From the NCBI GenBank assembly GCA_025175895.1, contig CM046001.1, positions 27,414,314-27,478,313 on the forward strand: a DNA stretch of 64,000 nt, written 5' to 3'. The position numbers and the translations under genes are program-made. The notes beneath the pieces are model-generated. The model made no database searches. It was given only the letters and a program-made list of their open reading frames with translations, and was not told the DNA's origin. The DNA comes from Wurfbainia villosa (lineage: Eukaryota; Streptophyta; Magnoliopsida; Zingiberales; Zingiberaceae). Of the stretch, positions 47,294-58,439 are shown one piece after another (within the stretch, counting starts at the first letter, position 1; the number at the start of each line of letters is the position of its first letter).

Positions 47294-48206
47294 TGTTGGT
47301 GCAATCGGCCCTGGTCACGATTGACCAGACTCAAGTGGGACTCGAGTGGTATTTTGATGTTAACCAATATGGTTAACTATATGGGTTTGATCATATATTG
47401 ACCATATGACAAGTTGATGTTTGGGACATCTAAAGTCATATGTGGGAGTGTGCTCAAGGGGGAGATTGTTGGAGTAATCAAACCTCAGGTCAAGGTTGAC
47501 CAGACTCGAGTGAGACTCGAGGGGAAGTCCAAGTTTAGATACTTGGCATGGAAAGTCCAAACATGGTCTTGGAATGGAAAGTCCAAGCATGATCTTGGCA
47601 TGAAAGTCCAAGTTTGAATATTTGACATGGAAGTCCAAGTTTGAATATTTGGCATGGAAAGTCCAAAAATGGTCTTGGCCACGTAAGTCCAAGTGTGTAG
47701 TATTGGCGGTGAAAGTCCAAACATTGAGACTTAGCAATGGGAAACTCCAAGTGAGGTTTTGGGAGCATAAAGTTCAAGCATATAGTCTTGGCAGCATAAG
47801 TCCAAATGAATCTTGGCAAAGGTACCCGAAGGCATGACATAGCCGATGGAAGCACCTGAAGGCTAGCGCGAAGGGTGAACGAGTCATGGAGGACTCGGAC
47901 AAACCCTGATGGAGGTGTGAGACTGATGAAGGTGGCTAGAAGGCTTAGGTCTAGACTAAGGGTGGTCGATCAAGTATGAGGAGATCATACTTGGGTTAAA
48001 CCTCATGGTTGACGTTTATCAGTCGACTGGAACTTTGGGTCAGTTGATTGGTCGAGTGTTTAGCACTCGAGAGTCTAGTTTGACTCAAGCAGTCCATTGG
48101 GATTATGACCAGTCGACTAGTCGAGGAGGCTCGACTGTTTGACTGTGGCTTTGATAGTCGACTGCTAGCTATGGGTAGCCGATATCAACAGACTGCTAGG
48201 ATTTAG
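47294..48206 (+). mobile_element. Fragment K: tail, purine tract and partial 3' LTR of a gag-only type element
   Basis: 47294 begins TGTTGGTGCAATCGGCC, like an X-type LTR start. A purine tract CAAGGGGGAGAT ends at 47466 and a second LTR start TGTTGGAGTAATC follows at 47467. AAGTCCAA tandem repeats lie at 47525-47760 and palindromes, mostly decayed, at about 48018-48180. The LTR stops at 48206, where element J begins; its second half is not found. Confidence 0.65.
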
Positions 48207-49350
48207 TATTGGTGCAGGGGCACCAGATAATCGAACCTAGGGTTTTGATAATGGCAAAAATTCAAAATTAAGCTATTTTATTATCTCATATGCTATGCTA
48301 AGTGTATAGGTATTGTATTAGACTGGCTAAGATCAACAACATCAGGAGAATCTCCGGACGAGAAAGCTCGATGGTCAACGACACCAAGAGAATCTTGGGA
48401 CGAGAAACCTCGGTGGTCGGGTGACGCCAGGAGAATCTCGGAAGGAGAAACCTCGATGGTCGGGTGACGCCAAGAGAATCTCGGAAGGAGAAACCTCGGT
48501 GGTCAAGTGAACGAAAGCTAAGCGATAGGTCAGAAGGACTAAAGGTAATCATGGTAAGAACCATGTATGGAGAGAACATGTCACGTCCTCAATACAGGAA
48601 CATCCGTAGGCGACAATCCGACTAAAGCTTCCGGAGGAAGGCCGAAGTCACGATCGGACAGTCTAGAACTGTCACACGGCATGTCACTATGTATTTTTTG
48701 TGCTAACCTTGTGTTGCAGGTGTCAAGTTGGATTCTTAAGAGTAGTAGCCGACTGGAGGTTTCAGCAGTCGACTAGGCCAGTCGACTGTCAATGGGATCA
48801 GTCGACTGATGTGCGCGAGAAGGACTAAGTGTCACCTTTAGGATAAGATTTGCGAATAAGGTTTTATCTAGATCTGAATGAGTTAGAGTTTGGAAAGCTA
48901 TAATAGAAGGGGTGAGGCACCCCTCATTATATTAAAAAAAAAGGCTCCCAAAGTGCACCTTCAATCCGAAGCTTTCTCTCACATGCGACAACGCCATAAC
49001 GCCGACTGAGCTCCCAATTCTTATCTTTTAAAGTCGTTAAATTTCTTTTAATTGTGTTTATTACTTGCTAAGAGGAGAGGTAGGTTTGTTACCTTATCCT
49101 CTACATCATTATTGTAATTGTTTGTCTCTTACCTCCAACGAGGAAGAGATATTTAGTGTTCACCCTTCGGAAGCGATCAAGGATCGCAAGGGTCTTGGAT
49201 TAGCAGTCGGTAGGCTGTGAACCAAGTAAAAATACTTATGTATTTGATTGTGTGTTTTCATTATTTCCGTTGCATAATTTGGTTTTAACTACGAGAAAAG
49301 AAAAGTTTTTCGAACACTATTCACCCCCTCTAGCGTTTCTCGATCCTACA
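48207..49350 (+). repeat. J 5' LTR
   Basis: 1144 bp, matching the inverted LTR of element I (60272-61412). It starts TATTGGTGCAGGGG (TG mutated to TA) and ends CGATCCTACA. It includes palindromes at about 48765-48805, TATAATAG at 48899-48906 and a repeated GAGAATCTCGGAAGGAGAAACCTC-like unit (about 30 to 45 bp, 48330-48510). Confidence 0.82.
48899..48906 (+). promoter_or_regulatory. TATA-like box of J LTR
   Basis: GCTATAATAGAAGGGG; element I has CTATAAAAGAAGGGG at the matching place (60717-60724, minus). Confidence 0.55.
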
Positions 49351-49366
49351 TTTGGTATTAGAGCGG
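49351..49366 (+). other. J primer-binding site
   Basis: TTTGGTATTAGAGCGG after the LTR; one change from the initiator tRNA-Met pattern. Confidence 0.8.
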
Positions 49367-49509
49367 GGACGCTCAGATTTGGTGCAACCACCGGTCGAGC
49401 ATTCTTTTTTCTTTTCTTTTGTTTATTTGATTTTAATTATCTCCCGCATTACTAATCCAAGACTAAGTCTTGGGACTTTTTGTTTTTGTTTTTAAATGCA
49501 AGTATTGGA

Positions 49510-50790
49510 AGATCGTTGACCGAGCTAACTATGGAAGAACATCCCACAAGGCCTAAAGGTAACAATGTGAATTTAAACTTTAAATTTTATATTATTTGTT
49601 TTAAGTGCAGGGAGAGGACATATAAAAATAAGTGTCCTACTCGTAAGACTCGGACGACACAATCGGCGACAAAGGAGGCACCAATGCTAGAAGTCCGAAG
49701 GAACAATGAGCATATCATGTGCTTCTTCATATGCAGAAGGTTCGGCCATTACAAGAATCGGTGTCCGAAGAGGAAGAATAGATCCACAAAATTAGGGGAT
49801 GAAACTAAGGTTAGTAAAATTTTTGTTAATTTAAGTTTTAAAATGCACGATGTTTTAGATAAATTATGTGTTAAATCTAATAATACTAAACCTAATAACA
49901 TATCGTTATTCAAATAATAAGAGTCAATCAATTAACCCAATTAATAATTTAATTAATAAAAAACTAATTAGCTTAGATTTAATTAGTTTAAATAATAACA
50001 ATATTATTGAAGAAAATGATCAAACTAATCTGACCTTTGATAAAATTAATCAAGAGTTTAATCAAAATTTTAATTTAATCAAAGTAGATATAGATCAAAT
50101 CAAGAATAAAACTAATCTCGAACTTAATCAGAATAATCAACGCCTAAATCAGAATAATCAAAACTTAGTACAAAATTATCAAACCCAATCTAATTAATTA
50201 AGATAATTCCGAATTAAAAAATTCTTTTTTGAAAAATTCAATCATAAAAAATTCGAAATTAATTTTAAAAAATTCTAATAATTTTAATAATTTTTTACTT
50301 TGAAAAATTCTAATAATCTTATCTTGAAAAATTCTAATAATTTTAATAATTCTACTTTGAAAAATTCTAATAATTCTAATAATTCTACTTTGAAAATTTT
50401 TAATAATCTTATCTTGAAAAATTCTAACAATTCTAATAATTCTATTTTGAAAAATTCTAATAATTCTACTTTGAAAAATTCTAATAATTCTATTTTGAAA
50501 AAGTCTAATAATCCTATTAAATCTATTTTAAATAATTCAAAATCTAAGGATTCAATATTAAATAATCAAACTAGTAAAATTGTTATAATAAAGTACCATT
50601 TGATTATACATAAATTAATAATTTTGTAATTAAACCTTTAACTTTTAAAAATTCAACTAATAAATATGCATATTTGGGTTACAAGTCTAAGTTAACCAAA
50701 TATCAAGACCCTAAAATTTATAAACCTAATTATCATAGAGTACCTTATAACTATGGAACAAATAAAAGTCTACCCAATAAACCAACAACT
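49510..50790 (+). pseudogene. J gag remnant with zinc knuckles and Asn-rich repeats
   Basis: The N-terminal Gag domain found in element I is missing. What remains is a decayed knuckle 1 (CFKCRERTYKNKC, lacking Gly-His), knuckle 2 (CFFICRRFGHYKNRC, one residue inserted), then an AT-rich stretch (49930-50200) that reads as Asn/Leu-rich helix-like sequence. A tandem array (50220-50530) encodes repeated LKNSNNS. It ends with the region PYNYGT near 50750, the counterpart of PFNYGT in X and G, and a stop. No protease or RT follows. Confidence 0.65.
50220..50530 (+). repeat. Tandem AT-rich repeat in J
   Basis: Degenerate units of TTGAAAAATTCTAATAATTC, spaced 27 to 36 bases, at least eight copies. 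Confidence 0.8.
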
Positions 50791-50799
50791 TCTTTGAAT

Positions 50800-51263
50800 T
50801 GATTGAATATAACATGCTCATGCATACATATCATTTTAATTAATTATTATGCTTAATTATGTCATGTCATACATACTAGTTTTAAGTTAACTCTTATAGA
50901 ACAGTGAGATAGAAAATGGTTAATTAACCTTGACAATATAGTATCAGGATGCGGTGAGATGATAGTACATTAGAGAAACGAAGTCAAGTGTATTCGGGTT
51001 AGATAAGGAGTATCTAGCTTGGTGCACTTAGCTAAGTGGAACTAACTAAAGCTACCTCACCACATCCTAAACTAGTTAGACCAGGACTTGGCCCTAAACA
51101 AATTGTGTAATTTCCTAAGGTGACTTTGTCTAAGGAAGTGGTCGTTGTTCCGATCAAAGAATGCCTATGTGTCTCACCATGACCTGGAAGCCCTCTTTTG
51201 AAATAATCACTTAACTAACTAAAGGTTAAATCCAAATCTAACCCAAGGTTAATTAATTTCTAA
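50800..51263 (+). other. J non-coding tail
   Basis: No gene. 50890-51150 is the inverted counterpart of I at about 58090-58440 (GCGGTGAGATGATAGTA, GAAGTGGTGAGGTAGC-type stretches), so both belong to one family. Confidence 0.7.
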
Positions 51264-51614
51264 GACATTAAACTTACAACAACAACAAAATCTTATCCCA
51301 CTAGGTGGGGTCGACTATATGGATCCTTCTACGCCATTAGACTCTATCCCCAACTATATCATCATCAATATTTAAATAAATTTTATCTTATTTTATTATT
51401 GCTAACCAAGTCTTTTTTTATCTTCCTCTTCCTCATTTGATGTGTATATTTGTTATCGTTTCACATTGCCTAACTGGAGCATTTATTGGTTATCTAAGTA
51501 CATGTCCGTACCACCTTAAACGTGTCTCTCGGAGCTTTCTTCAATATATGCAACATCGAGTTTTTCTCTAATGCTCTCATTTCTTATTCTGTCCACCCTC
51601 GTATGTCTGCACAT

Positions 51615-52985
51615 TCACCTTAACATCATCATCTCTACAACTCTCATCTTTTGCTCATGTGCTCGAGTCGTAGCCCAACATTCAACACCATATAATATAG
51701 CAAGTCTAATCGCCGTTTTGTAGAACTTCCCTTTAAAATTTAGAGGAACTTTACAATCACATAAAACACCCGACATTTTCCTCCATTTCAACCATTCTGC
51801 TTGTGTTCTATATAAGACATCTCTCTCAATCACACCATCATCTTGCAAAAACGATCCTAAATATTTAAAGCTCTCAGTTCCAAAGAACTCATCATCTCCT
51901 ATCTTAACACTTGTCTCATTATGTCTAATATTGCTAAACTTAAATTTCATATATTCTGTCTTTACTTTACTAAGCCTAAAACCTTTCACTTCTAGTGTTT
52001 CCCGCCAAGATTCTAGTTTAGCATTTACTCCTTCACGTGTCTCATCTACCAAAACAATATCATCTGCGAACAACATATACCACAGTACTGTGTCTTGAAT
52101 GTGTCCAGTGAGTTCGTCCATGATTAGTGTAAAAAGATAGGGACTTAAAGCTGATCCTTGATGTAACCCTATCTTTATTGGAAATGCTTCAGTTAATCCA
52201 CCTGAAGTCTTCACTCTGGTCGTTATTTCTTCATACATATCCTTAATTAGTTCAATATAAATTACACTAACACCTCTTTTTTCTAAAATTCTCCATATTA
52301 TTTCTCTTGGAACTCTATCATAAGTTTTTTCTAAATTATTGAATATCATGTGTAGATCCTGCTTTTGCTCTCTATACTTTTCAATTAGTTGTCTAAGAAG
52401 ATGTATAGCTTTTATTGTCGACCTTCCTGGCATGAATCCAAATTGATTTTCGAGAACCGTAGCCTCTTTCCTTACTCTTTTTTCTATTACTCTTTCCCAA
52501 AGTTTCATAGTATGACTCATTAGTTTAATACCTCTATAGTTTTCACAATTTGTATGTCTCCCTTATTCTTATATAAGAGAATTAGGATACTTACCCTCCA
52601 TTGATCAGACATCCTTTTTGTTTTCAATATCATGTTAAATAATTTTATAAGTCATTCAATACCTTATTTCCCTAGACAGTTCCATACCTCTATCGGAATA
52701 TCATCGGGTCCAACGGCTTTTCCATTTTGCATTCCATTTAAAATTTGTTCTACTTCTGAAATTTGAATTCTATGATACAAATTTAAATTTTTATACTCAT
52801 TTGACTTACTTAAATTATCTAAATTAAGTTGGTCTCTTAAACCTTCATTAAAAAGTTGATGAAACTATTGCTTCCACCACTCTTTTATTTCTTCATCATT
52901 TACTAGTACCCTATTGTATTCATTTTTAATACATCTTATTTGATTAAGATTGTTTGTCTTCCTTTCTCTCACTTTATCTATTTTT
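51615..52985 (-). pseudogene. LINE reverse transcriptase, broken
   Basis: Copies the LINE RNA at the nicked target. Before the open 301-residue frame (52520-51615) lies a frameshifted N-terminal part with KAVGPDDIPIEVW (about 52725) and NCENYRGI (about 52530). The frame shows QFGFMPGRSTIKAI, GLHQGSALSPYLF and the catalytic FADD in MLFADDIVLV (about 52065), then thumb and C-terminal motifs (SFKYLGS, LYGVECWA). These match plant RTE, not L1, whose motif style differs. Stops near 52545-52580, 52660 and 52868 make it inactive. Confidence 0.9.
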
Positions 52986-53099
52986 TAAATATCTCTTTCC
53001 CCTTCTTTTGTATCTAATTTTCGATATAACCGTTCAAAAGTTTCAGTCTTAGCTTCATTCACTACTTTCTTAGCTTCTTTTTTAGCTATTGTATATTTT

Positions 53100-54303
53100 T
53101 TAAAAAATTTCTCATTTTTACAAATATATAATTTCTTATATGTTGTTCGTTTTTCCTTGACTTTCTCTTGCACTTTCTCATTCCACCACCAAGATTCTTT
53201 ATTTGGTGGTGCATGCCCTTTGACTCACCGAGTACACTTTTGGCTACTATTTTCAACTTTGATAACATCTTATCCCATGTCGTATTAGGGTCAGTATATA
53301 TTTCATCTAATACTTGTACTCTTACCTTCTCTTTGAATATATTTAGTTTCTCATCTTTTAACTTCCACCACTTAATTCTAGGAGTCGTGTATATTTTTCT
53401 TATATTAATATTATGTTTGAGGCATATATCCAATACTACTAACCTATGTTGAGTAGTTAAACTTTCTCTAGGGATGACCTTACAATCTTTACAAAATTTT
53501 CTATCTCTCTTCCTAACTATAAGAAAGTCAATTTGTGATTTATTATTTTCACTTTTGAACGTGACCAAGTGTTCTTCTTTTTTCTTAAAAAATGTATTAG
53601 CTAGTATGAGATCATATGTTATTGCAAAATTCAATATAGTTTTACCTTCTTCATTTCTTGTTCCGAACCCATAACTCCCATGCACTCTCTCATATTCGTC
53701 ATTTTTCACTCCGACATGCCCATTTAAATCGCCTCCTATTAAAATCATCTCATTTAACGAAATATTTTATAATACTTCATCCAAGTCATCCCAAAACCTT
53801 AATTTGGTATTTTCATCTAATCTTATTTGAGGTGCATATACACTAATTATGTTCATAATTTCTTTCTTCACTACTATTTTGAGAGCTATAATTCTATCCC
53901 CCTTTCTAATTACTCCTACAACTTCTTCCTTTAACGAATAATGTACAATAATACCCACTCCATTTCTTGTTTTACTCTTTCCTGTATATGATAACTTAAA
54001 ACCCGAGTTCTCTATCATCTTTGCCTTCTCACCAACCCATTTTGTCTTTTGTACACATACAATATTATTTTTTCTCCTAATCATCGTATCTACTATCTCC
54101 TTCGTTTTACCAGTGAGGGTTCCTATGTTCCACGTACCAAATCTTAGACTATTAGTTTTTCTATAATATTTGTTCTTATCCAACCTATGGTGTGAGAACT
54201 CTTGCTTATTTAACACTACACTCAAGTTCTCATGGAGATGTAACGGTCCTTGCCGACACGTTGCAGTCGGACCCTGCAACGCGAACTCTTGCATATTTTT
54301 CAT
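53100..54303 (-). pseudogene. LINE endonuclease domain (APE-like), broken
   Basis: An endonuclease/exonuclease/phosphatase fold nicks target DNA for insertion. Visible motifs: FGTWNIGTLTGK near the start, KTKWVGEKA (Glu expected before Thr is changed: VQKTKW for the usual QET), ISVYAPQ, GGDLNGHVG, and SQIDFLIV. A frameshift near 53760 separates the two halves. Total length fits the family. Confidence 0.85.
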
Positions 54304-54537
54304 TACATCCGAGTTCTAAAAATGTAGCGGTCCATGCCGAGACGTTACAATCGGACCCTGTAACGCGTTCTTTCCGGGGAACAACCTAGCATTAGCACAA
54401 TAGTGTGATTGATCCATACATTGAAAATTTGCCTTAGTTTAACGTTAGCTGACAACCTAATGTCACCCTCCTCCTTTATCCGGGCTTGGGACTGGCCACG
54501 ACAAGGTTAACTTATCATGGCCACGACATTAAACTTA

Positions 54538-55217
54538 ACTAAGTAAAATTAAATTCATCTCACACCACCTATAAGGATAACTTGGTTAATCATGTAGAAT
54601 GGGTGAAATGTCAAGGACAATAAATTAAAAATAATTTTGAAAATGATTTCAAAATTTATATATATATATATAAATAGATTCTTAAAACTATTTTTATTAG
54701 TCGTCATGATTATTGTATGTAGTTATACGTAGTGTTTGAAAAAAACTATATTTCTTAAAATGATGGTTAGTTGACCAATACTGAACTTCTAGATTCTTAG
54801 GTTAACTTTAGACACCTAGACCCTCTGGACACTTAAGTAAGCCTTTGTTGTGGCCAACAAGGATGTCCTAAGAGTTTGTTAGACAAAGGCGGAGGTTTGA
54901 TATTCTGAGACTCTCTAGATAATCCTTCTTTGTGGTCAACAAAAATGTCAGGTTAAGAGGGAGGTTCTAATTGGATAATCATTATTTTTTAGAAGTTGTT
55001 AAAATATTATTTTAAAAAAATAAATTTATGCCAAGGGAGAGAGAAGACTAAAGTTGGGCAAACTTAGTATCTCTAGCTACCTCTAGTTTCGCATAAAACC
55101 TAATAGGCATGAGCCTTTAATATCTTGTAAATGCATCTTTAATTCCTTTAAAAAAAAATTTCTTTCTCAAAATTTTATAACAATGTTAAAGGTTAGAATG
55201 TCAAGTCTCGAAAAAAA

Positions 55218-55248
<31 letters not shown>

Positions 55249-55390
55249 CAATACTACAATGATAAAAATACACGGGCGAATATCATCGGAAAAGGGGGAT
55301 AAATTTCGAGGTCTAATTACACCCCAAATAATCACAGTTGAGGGGCATGAAGGGGAAAAACCCTAAAAACCACTTAACCGGATAAATTGG
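54538..55390 (+). other. Rest of J tail and unassigned DNA
   Basis: No gene. It holds a TA run (54657-54672) and an A-rich microsatellite of AAATA then AAT units (55210-55250). J's 3' LTR is not found; the boundary with fragment G near 55390 is not marked by a TSD that I can see. Confidence 0.6.
55210..55250 (+). repeat. Microsatellite (AAAT/AAT)
   Basis: AATAAATAAATAAATAAAT followed by AATAATAATAAT. Confidence 0.9.
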
Positions 55391-56957
55391 GTACCTAATG
55401 ATATCTTGTCCAAGTTAGGTAGCTATAAGGATGCTAAGAGTTAGTTGCACCAATAAGCAAGGGTCAATCCCCAGGAGTTGCAAGCCTTTCGGGGTGCCTG
55501 CCTTCCTATCGCGCTAGCCCTGGGTTGGGTAATATGCTCTCCGTAATTTACCTCCTTCGTGTTAGCTGTGGGACCGGCTGGCGAGGGTGCTGAGGGCGAG
55601 CGAATTGCTTTTTTTCACCAAAGATGCTAAAGAGTTATGGAGCAAGTTGATTGAGCTCCATAGAATCCCTCACCGGCCCAAGAAGTAGTAGAGGAGTACA
55701 AGTTGGAAGAATCAAACTCATCCTCTCAAGAGAGTGAAGAATCAAAAGTTGATAGGTGCTCAACATCTGAGGTAGAAGAGGTCTCAGTAGCCTCCACTTC
55801 AAGGATTGAGGAGGGGAGGGAGAGATTAGGCAACCAATAACGGAGTCGGAACAAGAGGAGTCATCTACCTCCGGAAGCCATGGAGAATCTGACCAAGCTT
55901 CCCTTACCAATCTAGGTAACTCAAGCATTGTCAATAAAAATAAAAATCACATAACATGCTTTGAGTGTAGGGAAGTAGGACATTACAAGAGCAAGTGTCC
56001 AAGTAAAGTCAAGAAAAAGGCACAACCAACACCAAAGGCCAAGGAGAAAATCAAGGAGGTCGGAGCCCTAATTCGCAAGAGCAAGGAGCACATTGTGTGC
56101 TTCAAATATCAACAAAAAGGACATTACCGAAGCTAATGTCCTAGGGGAAGGCACTCTAGCAAAGACAAAGGAGCTTCATATGTAAGGGGAGCTAAGGCAA
56201 CCCCTAAGGTATATTTCAATAATGCTCGTTCTTTATATAAGGATAAAAAGCATGCTAGAAATGATTTTAATTTACTTGTAATTGTTCATGAGAAAAATAT
56301 GCTAATAATAATAAATATTTTTGCTTAGATGCTGAATCTTATAATATTAAGCCTAAGGACAATGATAAGAGGAACCTAGGCATTCATTCGAAAAATACTA
56401 GACATATGTCTAGGAAGAGAAATCCTCAAAAGAAGAATGAAAAATCATAAATTGGGAAATTAGAGGTTGAAAATCAAACTTTGAGGTCAAAGCTTAAAAA
56501 ATTAGAAAAGACCCTTCAAATTATGACAAATTCAATTAAAGGATCTATGAGTCAAAACTTAGGTGTTAGGAAGCAAGAACCTTCTAAGGACAAAAAAGAT
56601 TTAGGTCGCAAATCTAAGTCCAAGGAATCCTTGCTAACCTACCACAATATTCCATTTAATTATGGAACAAGTCCTAGGTCTAGAAATACCAAGGTCATAA
56701 GGGAAGTCATCCCTAGGATTGACCATGGTAGATGTCTAGTGGCTAAGGTTTTAAAGAAACCTAGAAAAGCCACTAACAAGGTTACAAGGGAAATGATCCC
56801 TAGGATTAACCTAGAGAATACCCAAATGACCAAGGCTTCCAAGTCTAGGAGGGTCATTAGGAAGGTACTTAGAGAAGTCATCCCTAACGAGTACTTAGTT
56901 AACCCAAGGAGCTCCAATAAGTATTGGGTTCCTAAGAGCATGATTTCATCATGCTAG
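55391..56957 (+). pseudogene. G gag: 5'-truncated copia-type Gag, gag-only group
   Basis: It begins mid-domain at PNDILSKLGSYKDAKELW, interrupted by a short insert at 55441-55619. An acidic linker follows, then knuckle 1 CFECREVGHYKSKC (about 55960, intact), knuckle 2 CFKYQQKGHYRS-stop (Cys to Tyr, last part broken), a coiled coil (RSKLKKLEKTL, 56481), and a basic tail ending WVPKSMISSC and TAG. 56481-56957 is open. The start and LTR are lost; the tail runs 65 bases to 57022, where H is inserted. Confidence 0.82.
55441..55619 (+). mobile_element. Short SINE-like insertion
   Basis: 179 bp inserted in G gag, flanked by near-identical direct repeats (AAGGATGCTAAGAG at 55427-55440; AAAGATGCTAAAGAG at 55620-55634). 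It contains GGGTCAATCCCC, resembling a Pol III B box, and ends in a T run before CACC. The size and long target duplication fit a SINE; no A box is evident, so the 5' end may be truncated. Confidence 0.55.
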
Positions 56958-57022
56958 ATGGGTTTAGGGTGTGTCAACCCTAAATAGATGGGTAGTTAAC
57001 CTAATCATAATGGAGTTGACAC

Positions 57023-58084
57023 TGTTAGGAATATTGGCGTCGCTAGAGGGGTAGGTGAATAGTGATTTCACTTCGTCGCTTGGAATTCATTCGCGTTCGT
57101 TCGATTGTTTGTCTACAATTGTTGTTAGTGCAATGGAAACAAATAGCAATAACAAATACGACAAACACTAGCAATACACAAGATGTAACGTGGTTCGGAA
57201 CCTAGGGTTCCTACCCCACAAGGTGAGCTCAATAGCAAGCTCTAGTGATGCACACCACCACTAATAAACCTCTTCTTCTCGGAAAACACTCCGAAGGTGG
57301 AGAAATCTCTTACAAAGTGATTACAATAGTAATACAAGAAATACAACTAGTATACTAAGCAATAAGCAAATACAAATAAAGAAAACTTTACACAATGAAC
57401 GTTTGATTGTTTACTTGTTAATTGCTTAAGATTGCTCTTAAAGGTCTAGAATGCAATAGCACTTCCCCTTTAAAATCGCCCCAAATATCGTTGCAAAATC
57501 CTTCATCTCGAGCTACTTTTATAACCTGCATTGAGCTAATTTTGCGCCTATCAGTCGACTGCCAAAATGCACCAGTCCACTGCTCTCCCATTTGTTGTCT
57601 CACAATGGTTCCATCCACGTTGGAACCTGCCCAACGGATACCCTAACAGTCGACTGCCCTTATCAATAGTCGACTGATGCCCAGTAGCCGACTAGTCAGT
57701 CGACTACTAAACATTCTATGCTCGTGTCCACTAGCTCCAGTCGACTGCCTTCCATGGCAGTCGACTGCTCAAGGCTAGTCGATTGCCCATACATAGCAGT
57801 CAACTGCATGTGGCACACGACAACAGTCGAGCCTTCAGTCGACTACTGACCAACCGACTAGTCATAATCCCAGTCAACTGCTCTGAATTGACTAGGCTGT
57901 CAAATGTCAAATACTCACCCAGTCGACTGATCTATAACCCCAGTCGATTGATAAACCTCAAGCATGAGGTTTAACTCGAGTATGATCCCCACATACTTGA
58001 TAGACCATCCTTAGCCTAGACCTAAGCCTTCTAGCCACCTCCATCAGCCTCATGCCTATCGGATCCCTCCAATTCTCCATGACT
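57023..58084 (-). repeat. H 3' LTR, truncated
   Basis: It starts TGTTAGGAATATTGG and pairs with the LTR beginning at 63204. TATAAAAG is on the minus strand (57516-57523) with the palindrome array upstream of it (57549-57950). Similarity to H-type LTR ends at about 58084, where element I begins. GACAC at 57018-57022 is the candidate TSD; the partner would be outside the window. Confidence 0.85.
57516..57523 (-). promoter_or_regulatory. TATA box of H 3' LTR
   Basis: The minus strand reads GGTTATAAAAGTAGC; the palindrome array starts about 26 bases upstream. Confidence 0.68.
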
Positions 58085-58439
58085 AGTTAAGTGAACCTTT
58101 CAAAAGATGGCTTCCAAGTCGTGGCGAGGCACAGAGGCCTTCTTTGATCGGAACAACGATCACTTCCTTAAACAAAGCCAACTTAAGAAATTGTGTACTT
58201 AATTCACTTTAGGGTTATATCCTGGTCTAACTAGTTTAGGAAGTGGTGAGGTAGCTTCAGCTAGTTCTACTTAGCCAAGTGCATCAAGCTTGATACTCCT
58301 TATCTAACTCGGATACATGAGACTTCGTTTCCCTAACATACTATCATCTCACCGCGTCCTAATACTATATTGTCAAAGGTAATTAACCATTGGTCCTATC
58401 TAACCGTTCTAAATTAAGAGAAAAAAAACTAACTAAGCA

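Larger units (their letters stand above)
51277..54524 (-). mobile_element. Full-length RTE-clade LINE
   Basis: Flanked by a 13-bp TSD GACATTAAACTTA (51264-51276, 54525-54537). On the minus strand it starts GTGGCCATGATAAG and ends in a TTG repeat tail (TTGTTGTTGTTGTAAG), as RTE elements do, instead of poly(A). It has endonuclease then reverse transcriptase, no LTR and no separate zinc-knuckle ORF. It is inserted in J's tail. Confidence 0.92.

Noticed and set aside
50300..50629. Asn-rich ORF as a prion-like host protein
   Set aside because: It lies in the decayed gag of J and comes from an AT-rich tandem repeat; no start context or separate gene structure.
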